A DNA stretch of 64,000 nt from an uncultured Actinomycetes bacterium (lineage in GTDB: Bacteria; Actinomycetota; Acidimicrobiia; Acidimicrobiales; Acidimicrobilacustridaceae), in the NCBI GenBank assembly GCA_937876315.1, contig CALEHQ010000043.1:176143-240142 (forward strand), given 5' to 3'. The position numbers were made by a program, and so were the translations under genes. Below the pieces are notes generated by a model. That model worked only from the letters and a program-made list of their open reading frames with translations, had not been told where the DNA came from and did no database searches. Positions 50,653-59,441 of this stretch are shown here, in pieces (the first letter of the stretch is position 1; each line of letters begins with the position of its first letter).

Positions 50653-51069
50653 TCAGTCGTCGAAACCGCCGCGGCGATCGCGTTTGCGCGCCGCCTGACG
50701 GCGCTTGGCATCAAGCCGACGTTCCACTGCTCCCCGACCCGGCCGTGTGGGCCGACGGGGCTTCTCGACTCGCAATGCTCCGGCCAATTTCTGACGTAAC
50801 CGGTCGAGAGCTAAACGACGATTTCGCAACTGCGATCGTTCATCATCAGCCGAGACAGTTACGACCGATCCCAAACGATCGATAATGCGTTGGCGCTGAT
50901 ACTGCGACAAAGACCCCGAAGCCTCAACATCGAACCGCACTTCGGCCCGGGTGTGGGCCCGATTCGCGTGCTGACCACCAGGCCCTCCGCTTGGCCCGAA
51001 CATCCACGTGAGTTCGTGGGCAGGGATCAGCACCGATGCGGTGACTCGTAGTGCATCCTCCTCGGCCAT
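50653..51069 (-). CDS. arfB: Aminoacyl-tRNA hydrolase ArfB (RF-1 domain)
   Basis: 138-residue peptidyl-tRNA hydrolase that rescues ribosomes stalled without a stop codon. The catalytic Gly-Gly-Gln lies in SGGPGGQHANR (residues 27-37), and the basic C-terminal tail (RRLDAKRRQAARKRDRRG) is the ribosome-entry-channel binding extension. No codon-recognition domain, as expected. It is divergent from the small DUF6457 gene (41-bp gap). Confidence 0.92.
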   Translation of the reverse strand: MAEEDALRVTASVLIPAHELTWMFGPSGGPGGQHANRAHTRAEVRFDVEASGSLSQYQRQRIIDRLGSVVTVSADDERSQLRNRRLALDRLRQKLAGALRVEKPRRPTRPGRGAVERRLDAKRRQAARKRDRRGGFDD

Positions 51070-51110
51070 ACCAACGAGCCTACGAGCCGACCCGATCTAC
51101 GCTGCGACCC

Positions 51111-51338
51111 ATGGACGCACAGGAATGGCTCACGACATTTGCCGACCAGCTCGGGCTCGGCCCGCTCTCGCAAGCAGATATCGATGCCCTACTCGACCTC
51201 GCCAGTGTTGCGGCGCACACCTCGGAACGACTTGCTGCTCCGCTGACGTGCTTTCTTGTCGGGAGATCAGGGATTTCTCCAACTGAAGCAAAGGCCATCG
51301 GCGACGAGATCGCTGCCGGCCAAGTTGGTTCAGCCTAA
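51111..51338 (+). CDS. Small conserved protein (DUF6457-like)
   Basis: 75-residue helical protein: WLTTFADQLGLGPLSQADIDALLDLA is the family-like part (described in part), followed by CFLVGRSGISPTEAKAIGDEI. Such proteins, annotated DUF6457, occur widely in Actinobacteria; some lie near molybdenum-cofactor genes, but none is here. ATG 51111 is the first reasonable start. It converges on the DUF4031 gene. Function unknown. Confidence 0.7.
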   Translation: MDAQEWLTTFADQLGLGPLSQADIDALLDLASVAAHTSERLAAPLTCFLVGRSGISPTEAKAIGDEIAAGQVGSA

Positions 51339-51348
51339 GAACGACATC

Positions 51349-51615
51349 TCAATAGTCGGCTGATCGGACTCGACGCAGCCCGGCTGTTCGTAAACGCCGA
51401 ACGAGTTCACGCGAAGGAACTGCTTCGGCACCTAACGCAATCGCTCGATCGCGGTACTCGGTCGGGACATCGTAATGATCTCCCTGAAACGCGCGTCGAG
51501 GAATACCAAGTTGCTCGGCAAACTCGTGAAGTTCCTCAAAACTCTTGTCGCTTACAAGGTGTGCCCACTTACGACCTTCGAATGGCCAAATCGCAGCGTC
51601 AACAAGAACGGTCAC
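51349..51615 (-). CDS. DUF4031 protein
   Basis: 88-residue soluble protein matching the DUF4031 pattern: MTVLVDAAIWPFEGRKWAHL, LHEFAEQLGIPRRAFQGDHYDVP and LRRLRTAGLRRVR-type end. It has no known activity. GTG start at 51615 overlaps the gluQRS stop by 4 nt, so it ends the CYTH-CHAD/parA/gluQRS/DUF4031 run of minus-strand genes. Confidence 0.85.
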   Translation of the reverse strand: MTVLVDAAIWPFEGRKWAHLVSDKSFEELHEFAEQLGIPRRAFQGDHYDVPTEYRDRAIALGAEAVPSRELVRRLRTAGLRRVRSADY

Positions 51616-52550
51616 AGTTTGACGCTACCGCTCAACTCTTGTGGAAGGATCCAAACATTTCTCGGTAGTTGCGCCGCATCGAAACGTTGGACGAGCTCAT
51701 CCAGCGATGGCGTTTCTCCCTCTTCGACCAGCCCTAACGAAACAGCGAACACATCGCGCACGGCTGTGGGGGTTCGGCCCATCGCTTGTTGGTCCTCAAG
51801 TGTCACTGCACCGTGGCGTTTGGCGAGACGTTCACCGTCAGGGCCAAACACAAGTGGAACGTGGAGATAGTCCGGCGCGTCCACACCTAACAACCGAGCG
51901 AGATGAATCTGCCTCGGTGTCGTTTCCAATAAGTCGTCGCCACGCACGACTCCGCCGATGTCCTGTTCTGCATCATCGACGACGACGGCAAGGTTGTAGG
52001 CGGGAGTTCCATCCGCGCGCCGGATGACAAAGTCATCAACCGCTCCCTCATAGAACCCCGCGAGCCGATCAGTAAACGACACCACCGCACCGCCCGACCG
52101 GAGACGAAGCGAGGGCGCGCGTCCAGACGCTTCTCGCTCGGACCGTCCAGCACTATCCAGCGTGCTGCAGGTTCCGGCATACGCGCCCGCAGGTCGCGCC
52201 CCGTGAGGAGCAGCAATGGACTCGGCTGCTTCCGCCAGCACCTCTCGACGCGTGCAGTAGCAGGGGTACGTGAGGTCGCCGTCAATCAATCGATTGATTG
52301 CTGCCCGATAGACCTCGGCTCGTTCCGACTGCCGCACAACAGCGCCGTCGTGATCGAGGCCAAGCGCATGGAGATCACGAAGCGCAGACTCTTCATGTTC
52401 GGTCCGACACGCGACCTGGTCCATGTCTTCGCTGCGGAAGAAGAACTGCGATCCACTTGAGCGAGCAGCCAACCACGCCACGAGTGCGGTGCGGAGATTG
52501 CCCAGATGCAATGTCGCCGTGGGGCTCGGGGCGAACCTTCCGTTAGGCAT
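51612..52550 (-). CDS. gluQ: Glutamyl-Q tRNA(Asp) synthetase
   Basis: 312-residue truncated glutamyl-tRNA synthetase-like enzyme that attaches Glu to queuosine-34 of tRNA(Asp). It keeps a HIGH-type site (SPTATLHLGNLRTAL), the catalytic half, a KMSKS-like GERLAKRHG, and the zinc ligands C-Y-C (YPCYCTRRE) with A-Y-A-G-T-C-S. The C-terminal anticodon-binding domain is missing, as is usual. I chose ATG 52550; TTG 52559 is in frame. It lies 13 nt after parA and overlaps DUF4031 by 4 nt. Confidence 0.9.
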   Translation of the reverse strand: MPNGRFAPSPTATLHLGNLRTALVAWLAARSSGSQFFFRSEDMDQVACRTEHEESALRDLHALGLDHDGAVVRQSERAEVYRAAINRLIDGDLTYPCYCTRREVLAEAAESIAAPHGARPAGAYAGTCSTLDSAGRSEREASGRAPSLRLRSGGAVVSFTDRLAGFYEGAVDDFVIRRADGTPAYNLAVVVDDAEQDIGGVVRGDDLLETTPRQIHLARLLGVDAPDYLHVPLVFGPDGERLAKRHGAVTLEDQQAMGRTPTAVRDVFAVSLGLVEEGETPSLDELVQRFDAAQLPRNVWILPQELSGSVKL

Positions 52551-52563
52551 TGTGATCAATCAA

Positions 52564-53310
52564 CTACAGACGAGTCTGTAGTTCCGACCACAGCGCTTCG
52601 TAGGCACGAGCGGGCTTGCTGCCCTTGCCGTAAGCGCCAACTGGTTCGCGTTGGACACCCATGCGCTCGATATCGGTGGAATTCGGGATCGTTGCATCCA
52701 GCATTTCTGGGTGTGCGGTACGCAGCTCATTCATGAAACGACGATGCAAGCGCTTATGGCGATCAACCATCGAGAAAAATCCGAGGATCTTGAGCTCTCG
52801 GACCATGTCGGGGTTCTCTTCGACGAAGCGATCGAGCTGCTCGTAGGTGCGCAATGAAAGCGTGGTGGGAATTGTTGGCACGAGCAGTGCGTCGGCGGCA
52901 CGAAACACGCTTTCGGACGTAAGCGAAATGCTCGGCGGGCAATCGAGGAAGACGTAGTCGTACTCTTCGGAAACCTGACGAAGCGCGCGCCGGATTCGAA
53001 CAAGCGGCTTCTTGGCATCGTCGAGCCAAAGATCGAGATGGCGATAGGAAAAATCAGCAGGTACGAGATCAAGATTGTCGAAGTCGGTGGCTTTGATGGC
53101 ATCGCCAAGTTCAAGCGAACCGCGAACGATGGCTTTTCCGCCGCCCTTCACCTTTGGCTTCACCCGAAAATAGAACGTCGCCGCACCCTGGGGGTCGAGA
53201 TCCCACACGAGAACGCGGTTTCCGTGGGCGGCAGCAACGTGGGCAAGATTCACCGCAGTTGCGGTTTTCCCGACTCCACCTTTGATGTTGTAGGTGGCAA
53301 GAACCTTCAT
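52564..53310 (-). CDS. ParA/Soj-family ATPase
   Basis: 248-residue deviant Walker-A ATPase. The P-loop is K10-G-G-V-G-K-T16 in NIKGGVGKTATAVNLAH, followed by LVWDLDPQGAATF, and Walker B is DYVFLDCPPS. It lacks an N-terminal DNA-binding domain, as in cargo-positioning ParA proteins. No ParB gene is adjacent. Its ATG overlaps the stop of a CYTH-CHAD protein by 4 nt, so the two are coupled. A role in distributing a CHAD-bound cargo is inferred; plasmid or chromosome partition is less likely. It precedes gluQRS by 13 nt. Confidence 0.88.
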   Translation of the reverse strand: MKVLATYNIKGGVGKTATAVNLAHVAAAHGNRVLVWDLDPQGAATFYFRVKPKVKGGGKAIVRGSLELGDAIKATDFDNLDLVPADFSYRHLDLWLDDAKKPLVRIRRALRQVSEEYDYVFLDCPPSISLTSESVFRAADALLVPTIPTTLSLRTYEQLDRFVEENPDMVRELKILGFFSMVDRHKRLHRRFMNELRTAHPEMLDATIPNSTDIERMGVQREPVGAYGKGSKPARAYEALWSELQTRL

Positions 53311-54842
53311 CGCTTCTTCTTTCGGGGCTCAAGTTGATCAAATGCTCGCTGCACTTTTCGATCGTCGAATTGACCAAAAGTTTTTGAGAACGATGCACGG
53401 GCTTCGGCGCCTCGAACCCCAAGTTGTTCGATAACTCCGCCAATGGTCATGAGGGCAGAATGGTCGTCAGCCCCTTCGAGTTCGCTGGCGAGATCGAGTA
53501 ATGCGTTGGCCTGCACCTCAGTGTCTTGGAATTCGCCCAGCACATCTTGCACATCGCGCAACGGACGCAGAATCGTTGCCAATGCCTTCTCGTCAAACAA
53601 GGGGGCAAAGCACTCCAACAAATACCGGAGTCGCTTTCCTTCTTTACGAAGTTCATGCAACGCAATTGCCGGTGACTTTTTTGAAATCTTTCGGCCGTTC
53701 TTTACGAGCTGCCGGTTCGCCTTCTCGACTCGGCGCAAAACAATCCGGAGCACGGGTTCGTCGGCGAGATCGCCACAACCAGTCCAGGCGTCGTCATCAG
53801 CAAGAAACGAAAGCCAAGCAGTTCCGAATTCTGCACGACGCATTGAGCGCAGTTCTACCGTCATTGCAGCGTGGCAATCGGCTCGGTGTCGTAAGAGAAC
53901 CTCATTGAACGACGCGAGTTCTTCGCGACGCGATGGCGGGAGCGTCGCTGCGAGTTCTGGGAATTCAATGAGATGCACATCGGCATCACGGGTTGGTGTC
54001 GTGACATCGCCGAGCCAGCGATACTCATGACGGAACCGATCGCGAGATTCGGGGTCAACAACGTCTTCGCCATCTTGCAAAATTGTTCGGATGCGCCGAA
54101 CCGCTACACGAAACGCGTGCAGATCTTCTGGATCATTCCCACTCAGCACACCCGAAAACGATTGGGTTATTGAATCGGTGAGCGTCTGGAACACAGTTCG
54201 CCAAGCACATGCCGCCGACATCGTCGGGACGAGCACAGCGCCATTGGGGTCAGCGCTGATACCTTGACGCACAAGTTCCCTCATGGGCGTCGCCGATGCA
54301 GAAAGTGCGACGCTGCGCTTCAATTTCTTTTCGAGCGCCGAGGCTTCATCTTCGTAGCCCCGGAGCGGCAGGACTTCGAGCATCATCGGCAGCGTGATGC
54401 CATCGATCGTTTCGGAGCGATCAAAGATCACTCGTGCGGTGGTCTTCTCTTCATCGTCGAGACAGGCCAACACTGCGATCTGGGAGTTCACCGTTGGACC
54501 GGCAACCAACTCGCCTCCGTCGACCAACGTGGCCAGCCTCGCAAATGCTTCGGAATTGGGAAGGTCACCGGACTGCACTGGCGGGGTGGACGACACACAC
54601 GGGTCGTACACGAGCACTCGACCCTCGGCCGCCCAGGTGAGCGACGGGGTTCCATCACCCGATGGCAGACGGAATTCAAGCGTGGTCTCGGCCCGTTCGA
54701 GCGTACCGGTGGGAGTGTCGAGCCAACTGCGCTGGCCTTCATCGAGACTGAGAAGACGCAGTCCGAGGTGGTCAGTAAGCACGGCAAGCACCGAAGCGAA
54801 ATCACCAGCAGCAGTGACCTCGTAGCGACGCACCTTGCTCAC
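53307..54842 (-). CDS. CYTH-CHAD domain protein
   Basis: 511-residue protein. Residues 1 to about 205 are a divergent CYTH (triphosphate tunnel) domain, with RRYEVTA where many members have an ExExK signature. Residues from about 215 to 505 are a CHAD domain, with two histidine/basic helices, DLHAFRVAVRRIRTIL and ALHELRKEGKRLRYLLE. CHAD domains bind polyphosphate and localise to polyphosphate granules. A basic end (EPRKKKR) adds charge. GTG start at 54842. It is translationally coupled to parA (ATGA overlap). Confidence 0.88.
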   Translation of the reverse strand: MSKVRRYEVTAAGDFASVLAVLTDHLGLRLLSLDEGQRSWLDTPTGTLERAETTLEFRLPSGDGTPSLTWAAEGRVLVYDPCVSSTPPVQSGDLPNSEAFARLATLVDGGELVAGPTVNSQIAVLACLDDEEKTTARVIFDRSETIDGITLPMMLEVLPLRGYEDEASALEKKLKRSVALSASATPMRELVRQGISADPNGAVLVPTMSAACAWRTVFQTLTDSITQSFSGVLSGNDPEDLHAFRVAVRRIRTILQDGEDVVDPESRDRFRHEYRWLGDVTTPTRDADVHLIEFPELAATLPPSRREELASFNEVLLRHRADCHAAMTVELRSMRRAEFGTAWLSFLADDDAWTGCGDLADEPVLRIVLRRVEKANRQLVKNGRKISKKSPAIALHELRKEGKRLRYLLECFAPLFDEKALATILRPLRDVQDVLGEFQDTEVQANALLDLASELEGADDHSALMTIGGVIEQLGVRGAEARASFSKTFGQFDDRKVQRAFDQLEPRKKKR

Positions 54843-54905
54843 AAACCCTCACTCCCATACAGACGAATGTGACGTGAGGCTAGTGGTGATAGCAGTTGCG
54901 ATGGG

Positions 54906-55697
54906 TCACTTACGCGGTGGGCGCGGCAAGAACGGACTCGTGCGGCGCACGTAGTCCTCGTACCCCGGTCGGCGCTTCACCAGTGACTTCTCAAGCAAGG
55001 TCACGCCCGATACCCGACGCAACAATGTGGTCATCACAATCGGGCCGATGACACCGAGCCAGGCCCAACCGCCAGCACCCAGTGAAACAAGGAAGATCCC
55101 GCACCACACACTGGCATCGCCGAAGTAATTGGGATGACGGGTGTAGCGCCACAGTCCGCGATCCATGACCTGGCCGGCCGAAGCCGGGTCGGCTCGAAAT
55201 GCTTTCAGCTGGGCATCGCCAATGGATTCGAATCCGAAACCGACGAGCCAAACGATGGCGCCGAGGATGAGCGGCAGCACCCACCACGAGGTCTTCGTGG
55301 CGATGCCGATACCGAACTGCAACGGAAGCGAGACAATCCACATGAGGATTCCCTGGAACACATACACGGTTCCGAGACTCACGAGCCAGAACTTTGCACC
55401 GTGCTTCTTGCGCATCGCCTTGTAGCGGTAGTCCTCGCCATGGCCGAAGTTTCGAATAAAGAGGTGCAGCGATAGGCGCACTCCCCAAATCGTGACAAAG
55501 GTAAGCAACACTCCCGTGCGCAGTGCGTCGACGTGCTGATGCATAGCGGCGAACGACACCCAGCCCACAACGACGAATCCGAGAGACCAAATAGGGTCAA
55601 CAATCGATGCATTTCGAAGAAACAGGCTCACCACCCACGTCGAAATCATGACGATCGCGATTGCAAGCGCGGACCACGCGAAGACAGACCAATGCAT
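54906..55697 (-). CDS. DUF1295 membrane protein (steroid 5-alpha-reductase-like)
   Basis: 263-residue membrane protein with about seven helices. DUF1295 signatures are NASIVDPIWSLGFV, LRTGVLLTFVTIWGVRLSLHL, QLKAFRADPA and the C-terminal WRYTRHPNYFGDASVWCGIF (described in part). The fold resembles steroid 5-alpha-reductases and isoprenylcysteine methyltransferases. Its reaction is unknown. The gene lies alone between the CYTH-CHAD gene (63-bp gap) and the aminotransferase pseudogene, all on the minus strand. Confidence 0.88.
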   Translation of the reverse strand: MHWSVFAWSALAIAIVMISTWVVSLFLRNASIVDPIWSLGFVVVGWVSFAAMHQHVDALRTGVLLTFVTIWGVRLSLHLFIRNFGHGEDYRYKAMRKKHGAKFWLVSLGTVYVFQGILMWIVSLPLQFGIGIATKTSWWVLPLILGAIVWLVGFGFESIGDAQLKAFRADPASAGQVMDRGLWRYTRHPNYFGDASVWCGIFLVSLGAGGWAWLGVIGPIVMTTLLRRVSGVTLLEKSLVKRRPGYEDYVRRTSPFLPRPPRK

Positions 55698-55746
55698 AAA
55701 CAGAACCCTACGGGCTGGTCGTTTGTTCCGCTTGTTTTCCGGAGGG

Positions 55747-56876
55747 TCAGCGACCGGCTACCGCACGCAACGCGTCGACAAGGATCGAAGTGCCCTCGGC
55801 ACATTCCTCATCGGTGAGCGTGAGCGGTGGAGCCACCCGCAGGCAATTGCCATACAGGCCACCCTTGCCAATGAGGAGCCCGTTTTCACGGCACTGCTCG
55901 AGAACTGCAGCGGCCGCGGCCGCATTCGGTTCACGGCCGTCGGCGCCTACGAGCTCAATGCCGACCATGAGGCCCTTACCCCGAACATCGCCAACGATGG
56001 ACAATTCTTCGGCAAGCGGACGCAACGCGGCGAACATCGCTTCGCCCTGATGCAATGAATTGGCCTGCAGATCGTTGGCAAGTAAATAGTCGAAATTCGC
56101 CAATGCGCCTGCGCACACGAGCGGGTTACCACCAAACGTAGAGATCGAATTGGCATTGACGCTGTCCATCAATGACGCGCTGGCAACAACGCCCGCCATT
56201 GCGAGACCGTTTCCGAGACCCTTGGCAAACGTGAGGATGTCGGGCTCAAGACGGTGTGCTTGATAGCCCCAGAAGTTCTCGCCGGTACGGCCCCATCCCG
56301 TTTGCACTTCATCAGTGATCCAAAGAATGCCGAACTCGCGACATACCTCTTGCAGTGCGCCAAGCAGGCCGTCGGGCGGAACAGTGAAGCCGCCAACGCC
56401 CTGAATTGGTTCAGCAATCATGCACGCAACATCACCCGCTGTTGTCGTGGCAATGACATGACGAAGGTCTTCGACAATCGCATCGACAAAACCTTTTTCG
56501 TCGCGATCGCGGAATGGCGAACGGAATGTGTCGCCGTTGTGCACATACGACACCGCGAACGGCGAAAGACTCGATGACGACCAGCCGCGATTGCCGGTCA
56601 CGCCCATCGTGGCGAATGAGCGGCCGTGGTAACTGTTTCGCAACGCAAGAACCTGGTTCGAGCGACGAACAGTCGAGGCCAACAACAGCGCCGTCTCATT
56701 GGCCTCTGAGCCTGAAGTAGCGAAAAAACTTTGGCGTCGGGGATCCCCGACAACTCCCCCACCTTCTCGGCGAGTTCAATCATCGGCTCGACGAGGTACA
56801 GCGTCGAGGTGTGAATCATCTTTCCGGCCTGCTCTTGAATCGCTCCTACAACTTCCGGAAGCGAATGCGCCGTCAT
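55747..56876 (-). pseudogene. Class-III aminotransferase, truncated and frameshifted
   Basis: A PLP-dependent omega/AGXT2-type aminotransferase broken in two. The 5' part (56876 to about 56728) encodes PEVVGAIQEQAGKMIHTSTL and ELSGIPDAKVF. At a run of six A bases (56723-56728) the frame breaks. Adding one base restores VFFATSGSEANETALLLAST and joins the long second part (VRRSNQVLALRNSYHGRSF, to 55747). Lys for PLP is in FAKGLGNG. The N-terminal 45-60 residues are also missing, as only 45 nt separate the first residues from the P450 stop. A sequencing slip at the A-run could explain the shift but not the missing N-terminus. Confidence 0.8.
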
Positions 56877-56921
56877 CGTCGTGAGTTGTCACGACCGAAT
56901 CTTGCCACCCATCGAACAACT

Positions 56922-58136
56922 TCAGCGAAGCGAAAGTTGGAGAGAATCCATGCCTCTCAGCACGAGTCGGCCGTTCCATGCTGGTGCGCTCATCGCCTGC
57001 AGTTCAGGGAAGCGCCGAATCAGGCGAGTGATGGCGATTGTGCCTTCCATGCGGGCAAGCGAGGCTCCAAGGCAGTGATGGGTGCCACTGCCAAAAGCGA
57101 GGTGACGAGCGGCATCGGCACGGCGCAGATCGAGTTGATCGGCCGTCGGCCCGAACACTGCGGGATCGCGATTGGCTGACCCAAGACTTGTCAGCACGAA
57201 CGTGCCTGCCGCCACGTGGCGTCCACCGACCTGAATCGGTTCAAGGGTGATCCGTCGCGAGATCTGCACTGGTGAGTCATATCGAAGAAGCTCGTCGATG
57301 GCCGTTGATTCCACTGTTGGGTCATCACGCAGCAGCTCAAGTTGGTCTCGGTTCTGCAGCAACGCCCATGTTCCATTGCCAATGAGATTCACCGTGGTTT
57401 CGTGACCAGCAATGAACAAGACATTCACTTGGTCGACGAGTTCGACGTCGGAAAGGACATCGCCATTGTCCTCAGCGAGAATCAACGCGCTGAGCAAGTC
57501 ATCACCGAGGTTCGAACGCTTCCACTCAATGACATTGGCAATGTGCTCACGCAGATTCTCGCCAGCAATCACTGCAGCCATGAGCTCTTCCGGGCCGATC
57601 GTGAAATCGAGAATCTTCACCAGTGTGTGTGACCACTCACGCAATTGCGCGCTATCGCCGTCAGGCATTCCCAACATTTCAGAAATGACCGCGAACGGAA
57701 GCGGGAATGCGAGATCGGCGATCAAATCCATCTCGCCGCGATCGGCCACTGCATCGAGATGTTCGTCCACGATGCGTTCGATCATCGGCGCCAGATCAGC
57801 AACTCGACGAGGCGTGAACACACTGCTTACGAGTTTGCGAAGGCGTGTGTGATCGGGTGGATCAATGTTGAGTATTGAAGTGTCTTCCCGAGGTGCTTTG
57901 TCAGGGAAAAGTTCGGCTCGCATCTTGGCTCGATCACGCGGGTCTTCACCGAGGATCTCCATCGCCTTGCGCACATCAACGCTCAGCGTGACATCACGAA
58001 GAAGCTGCACCGACTCGGCATGGCTGAACACAATCCACGGACCAAACGGCGTCTGCTGAATCGGCTCGCTTTCGCGCTCAACGCGATATTCCTCGTAGGG
58101 ATTCTCGGCGAAGCCTGGCGCGAACGGATTGAACAT
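56922..58136 (-). CDS. Cytochrome P450
   Basis: 404-residue soluble class I P450. The I-helix oxygen-activating motif is LFIAGHETTVNL, the K-helix E-x-x-R is ELLR, and the haem-Cys loop is FGSGTHHCLGASLARMEG. Length and motifs fit bacterial monooxygenases; redox partners are not adjacent. Ring hydroxylation of steroids, terpenes or fatty acids is possible. It lies 36 nt downstream of the acyl-CoA dehydrogenase and upstream of the aminotransferase remnant on the same strand. Confidence 0.94.
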   Translation of the reverse strand: MFNPFAPGFAENPYEEYRVERESEPIQQTPFGPWIVFSHAESVQLLRDVTLSVDVRKAMEILGEDPRDRAKMRAELFPDKAPREDTSILNIDPPDHTRLRKLVSSVFTPRRVADLAPMIERIVDEHLDAVADRGEMDLIADLAFPLPFAVISEMLGMPDGDSAQLREWSHTLVKILDFTIGPEELMAAVIAGENLREHIANVIEWKRSNLGDDLLSALILAEDNGDVLSDVELVDQVNVLFIAGHETTVNLIGNGTWALLQNRDQLELLRDDPTVESTAIDELLRYDSPVQISRRITLEPIQVGGRHVAAGTFVLTSLGSANRDPAVFGPTADQLDLRRADAARHLAFGSGTHHCLGASLARMEGTIAITRLIRRFPELQAMSAPAWNGRLVLRGMDSLQLSLR

Positions 58137-58172
58137 GGGGAATGTCTACAGCCAGTTGTCCGAACCGCGAGG

Positions 58173-59390
58173 TCAGTGCGGCAGTTCGCGGAATGGCGTC
58201 GTGCGGTCGTTACCCGGTTCGCGGGGCAGTCCGAGCACTCGCTCGCCCACAATGTTGCGTTGCACGTCTTCCGTGCCGCCGCCGATTCGGGCCATCCACT
58301 GCCCCATGAACACCATGGTCTGCCAATAGCCATCGTCGATGGCGTCAGAACCCCACAACATCCCGTCTGCGCCCATGAGCGACTCGACCAAGTCACCCTG
58401 GAACGCAAGGCGGTCGGAGATCGCAATCTTCATGGTCGAAACCTCAGGGCCCGGCGCAATGCCCTTCGAAGCGGCGGTGCGCGTGCGATACCCGATGTAC
58501 TTCGAAATTTGGTAGCTCGTGTAGAGCTTCATGAGTTCCTGGCGAACAACCGGATCACTCACTCGGCCGTACTGCTGCGCGAGTCGAAGCACGCCGGCAA
58601 ACCCGTCACCATGGCCAGCGCCAATGTCAGCGCGCTCGCTGGTGAGCGTGGTCATGGCCACAGCCCAGCCACCATTCACTTCACCAAGCACGTTCTCTTT
58701 GGGAATGCGAACTTCCTCGAGGAACACCTCGTTGAATTCAGCGCCACCGGTTGCCTGCACCAGCGGACGAACTTCAATGCCCGGTGAGCGCATATCAAGA
58801 AGGAAATACGTGATGCCGCGATGCTTCGGCGCGTCCCAATCAGTTCGGGCCAACAACATGCCCCAGTCAGCAACATGCGCTGACGAGGTCCACACCTTCT
58901 GACCGCTGATGACCCATTCGTCACCATCGAGTTCGGCCTTTGTGCGCAGGGCCGCGAGATCGGAACCGGCATTCGGTTCGCTGAACAACTGACACCACAC
59001 CTGTTCGCCACGAAGAATCGAAGGAAGGAACTGCGTCTTCTGGTCTTCGGTGCCGTGCACGATGATCGACGGACCAACCATGCCGGTGGCCTGAGCAAAC
59101 ATGCCCACCGCAAGGTCGTACTTGTGCTCTTCCTCAAGAAAGATGCCCTGCTGCAAACCGGTAAGGCCACGACCGCCAAATTCGACCGGCCACGTAAGAC
59201 CAGCCCAACCGTTCTCGGCTTTGGTCCGCTGCCAATCACGACATGCCTGCACATGCGCGTGCTCGTCTTCCGAAAGCGTGCTCATCACATTTCGTGGAGA
59301 ACCTGCAGCCTTCATCGTTGAGTGCTGGTCAAGGAACGCTCGGCACTCGGCGCGAAACGCAGCCTCTTCTGGTGTCTCTTCAAAATCCAT
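58173..59390 (-). CDS. Acyl-CoA dehydrogenase
   Basis: 405-residue FAD flavoprotein introducing a C2-C3 double bond into acyl-CoA. Motifs are CQLFSEPNAGSDLAALRT, GQKVWTSSAHVADW and the C-terminal RIGGGTEDVQRNIVGERVLGLP. The N-terminal AFRAECRAFLDQH and the SERADIGAGH region match the long-chain or steroid-side-chain dehydrogenase branch. ATG 59390 has AGGGGG 5 nt upstream. It likely shares a transcript with the downstream P450 and upstream hydratase. Confidence 0.93.
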   Translation of the reverse strand: MDFEETPEEAAFRAECRAFLDQHSTMKAAGSPRNVMSTLSEDEHAHVQACRDWQRTKAENGWAGLTWPVEFGGRGLTGLQQGIFLEEEHKYDLAVGMFAQATGMVGPSIIVHGTEDQKTQFLPSILRGEQVWCQLFSEPNAGSDLAALRTKAELDGDEWVISGQKVWTSSAHVADWGMLLARTDWDAPKHRGITYFLLDMRSPGIEVRPLVQATGGAEFNEVFLEEVRIPKENVLGEVNGGWAVAMTTLTSERADIGAGHGDGFAGVLRLAQQYGRVSDPVVRQELMKLYTSYQISKYIGYRTRTAASKGIAPGPEVSTMKIAISDRLAFQGDLVESLMGADGMLWGSDAIDDGYWQTMVFMGQWMARIGGGTEDVQRNIVGERVLGLPREPGNDRTTPFRELPH

Positions 59391-59441
59391 GGTTCCCCCT
59401 ACTGATGCCGACTGGGCAATAAGGACATCATTGCCGGTGAT

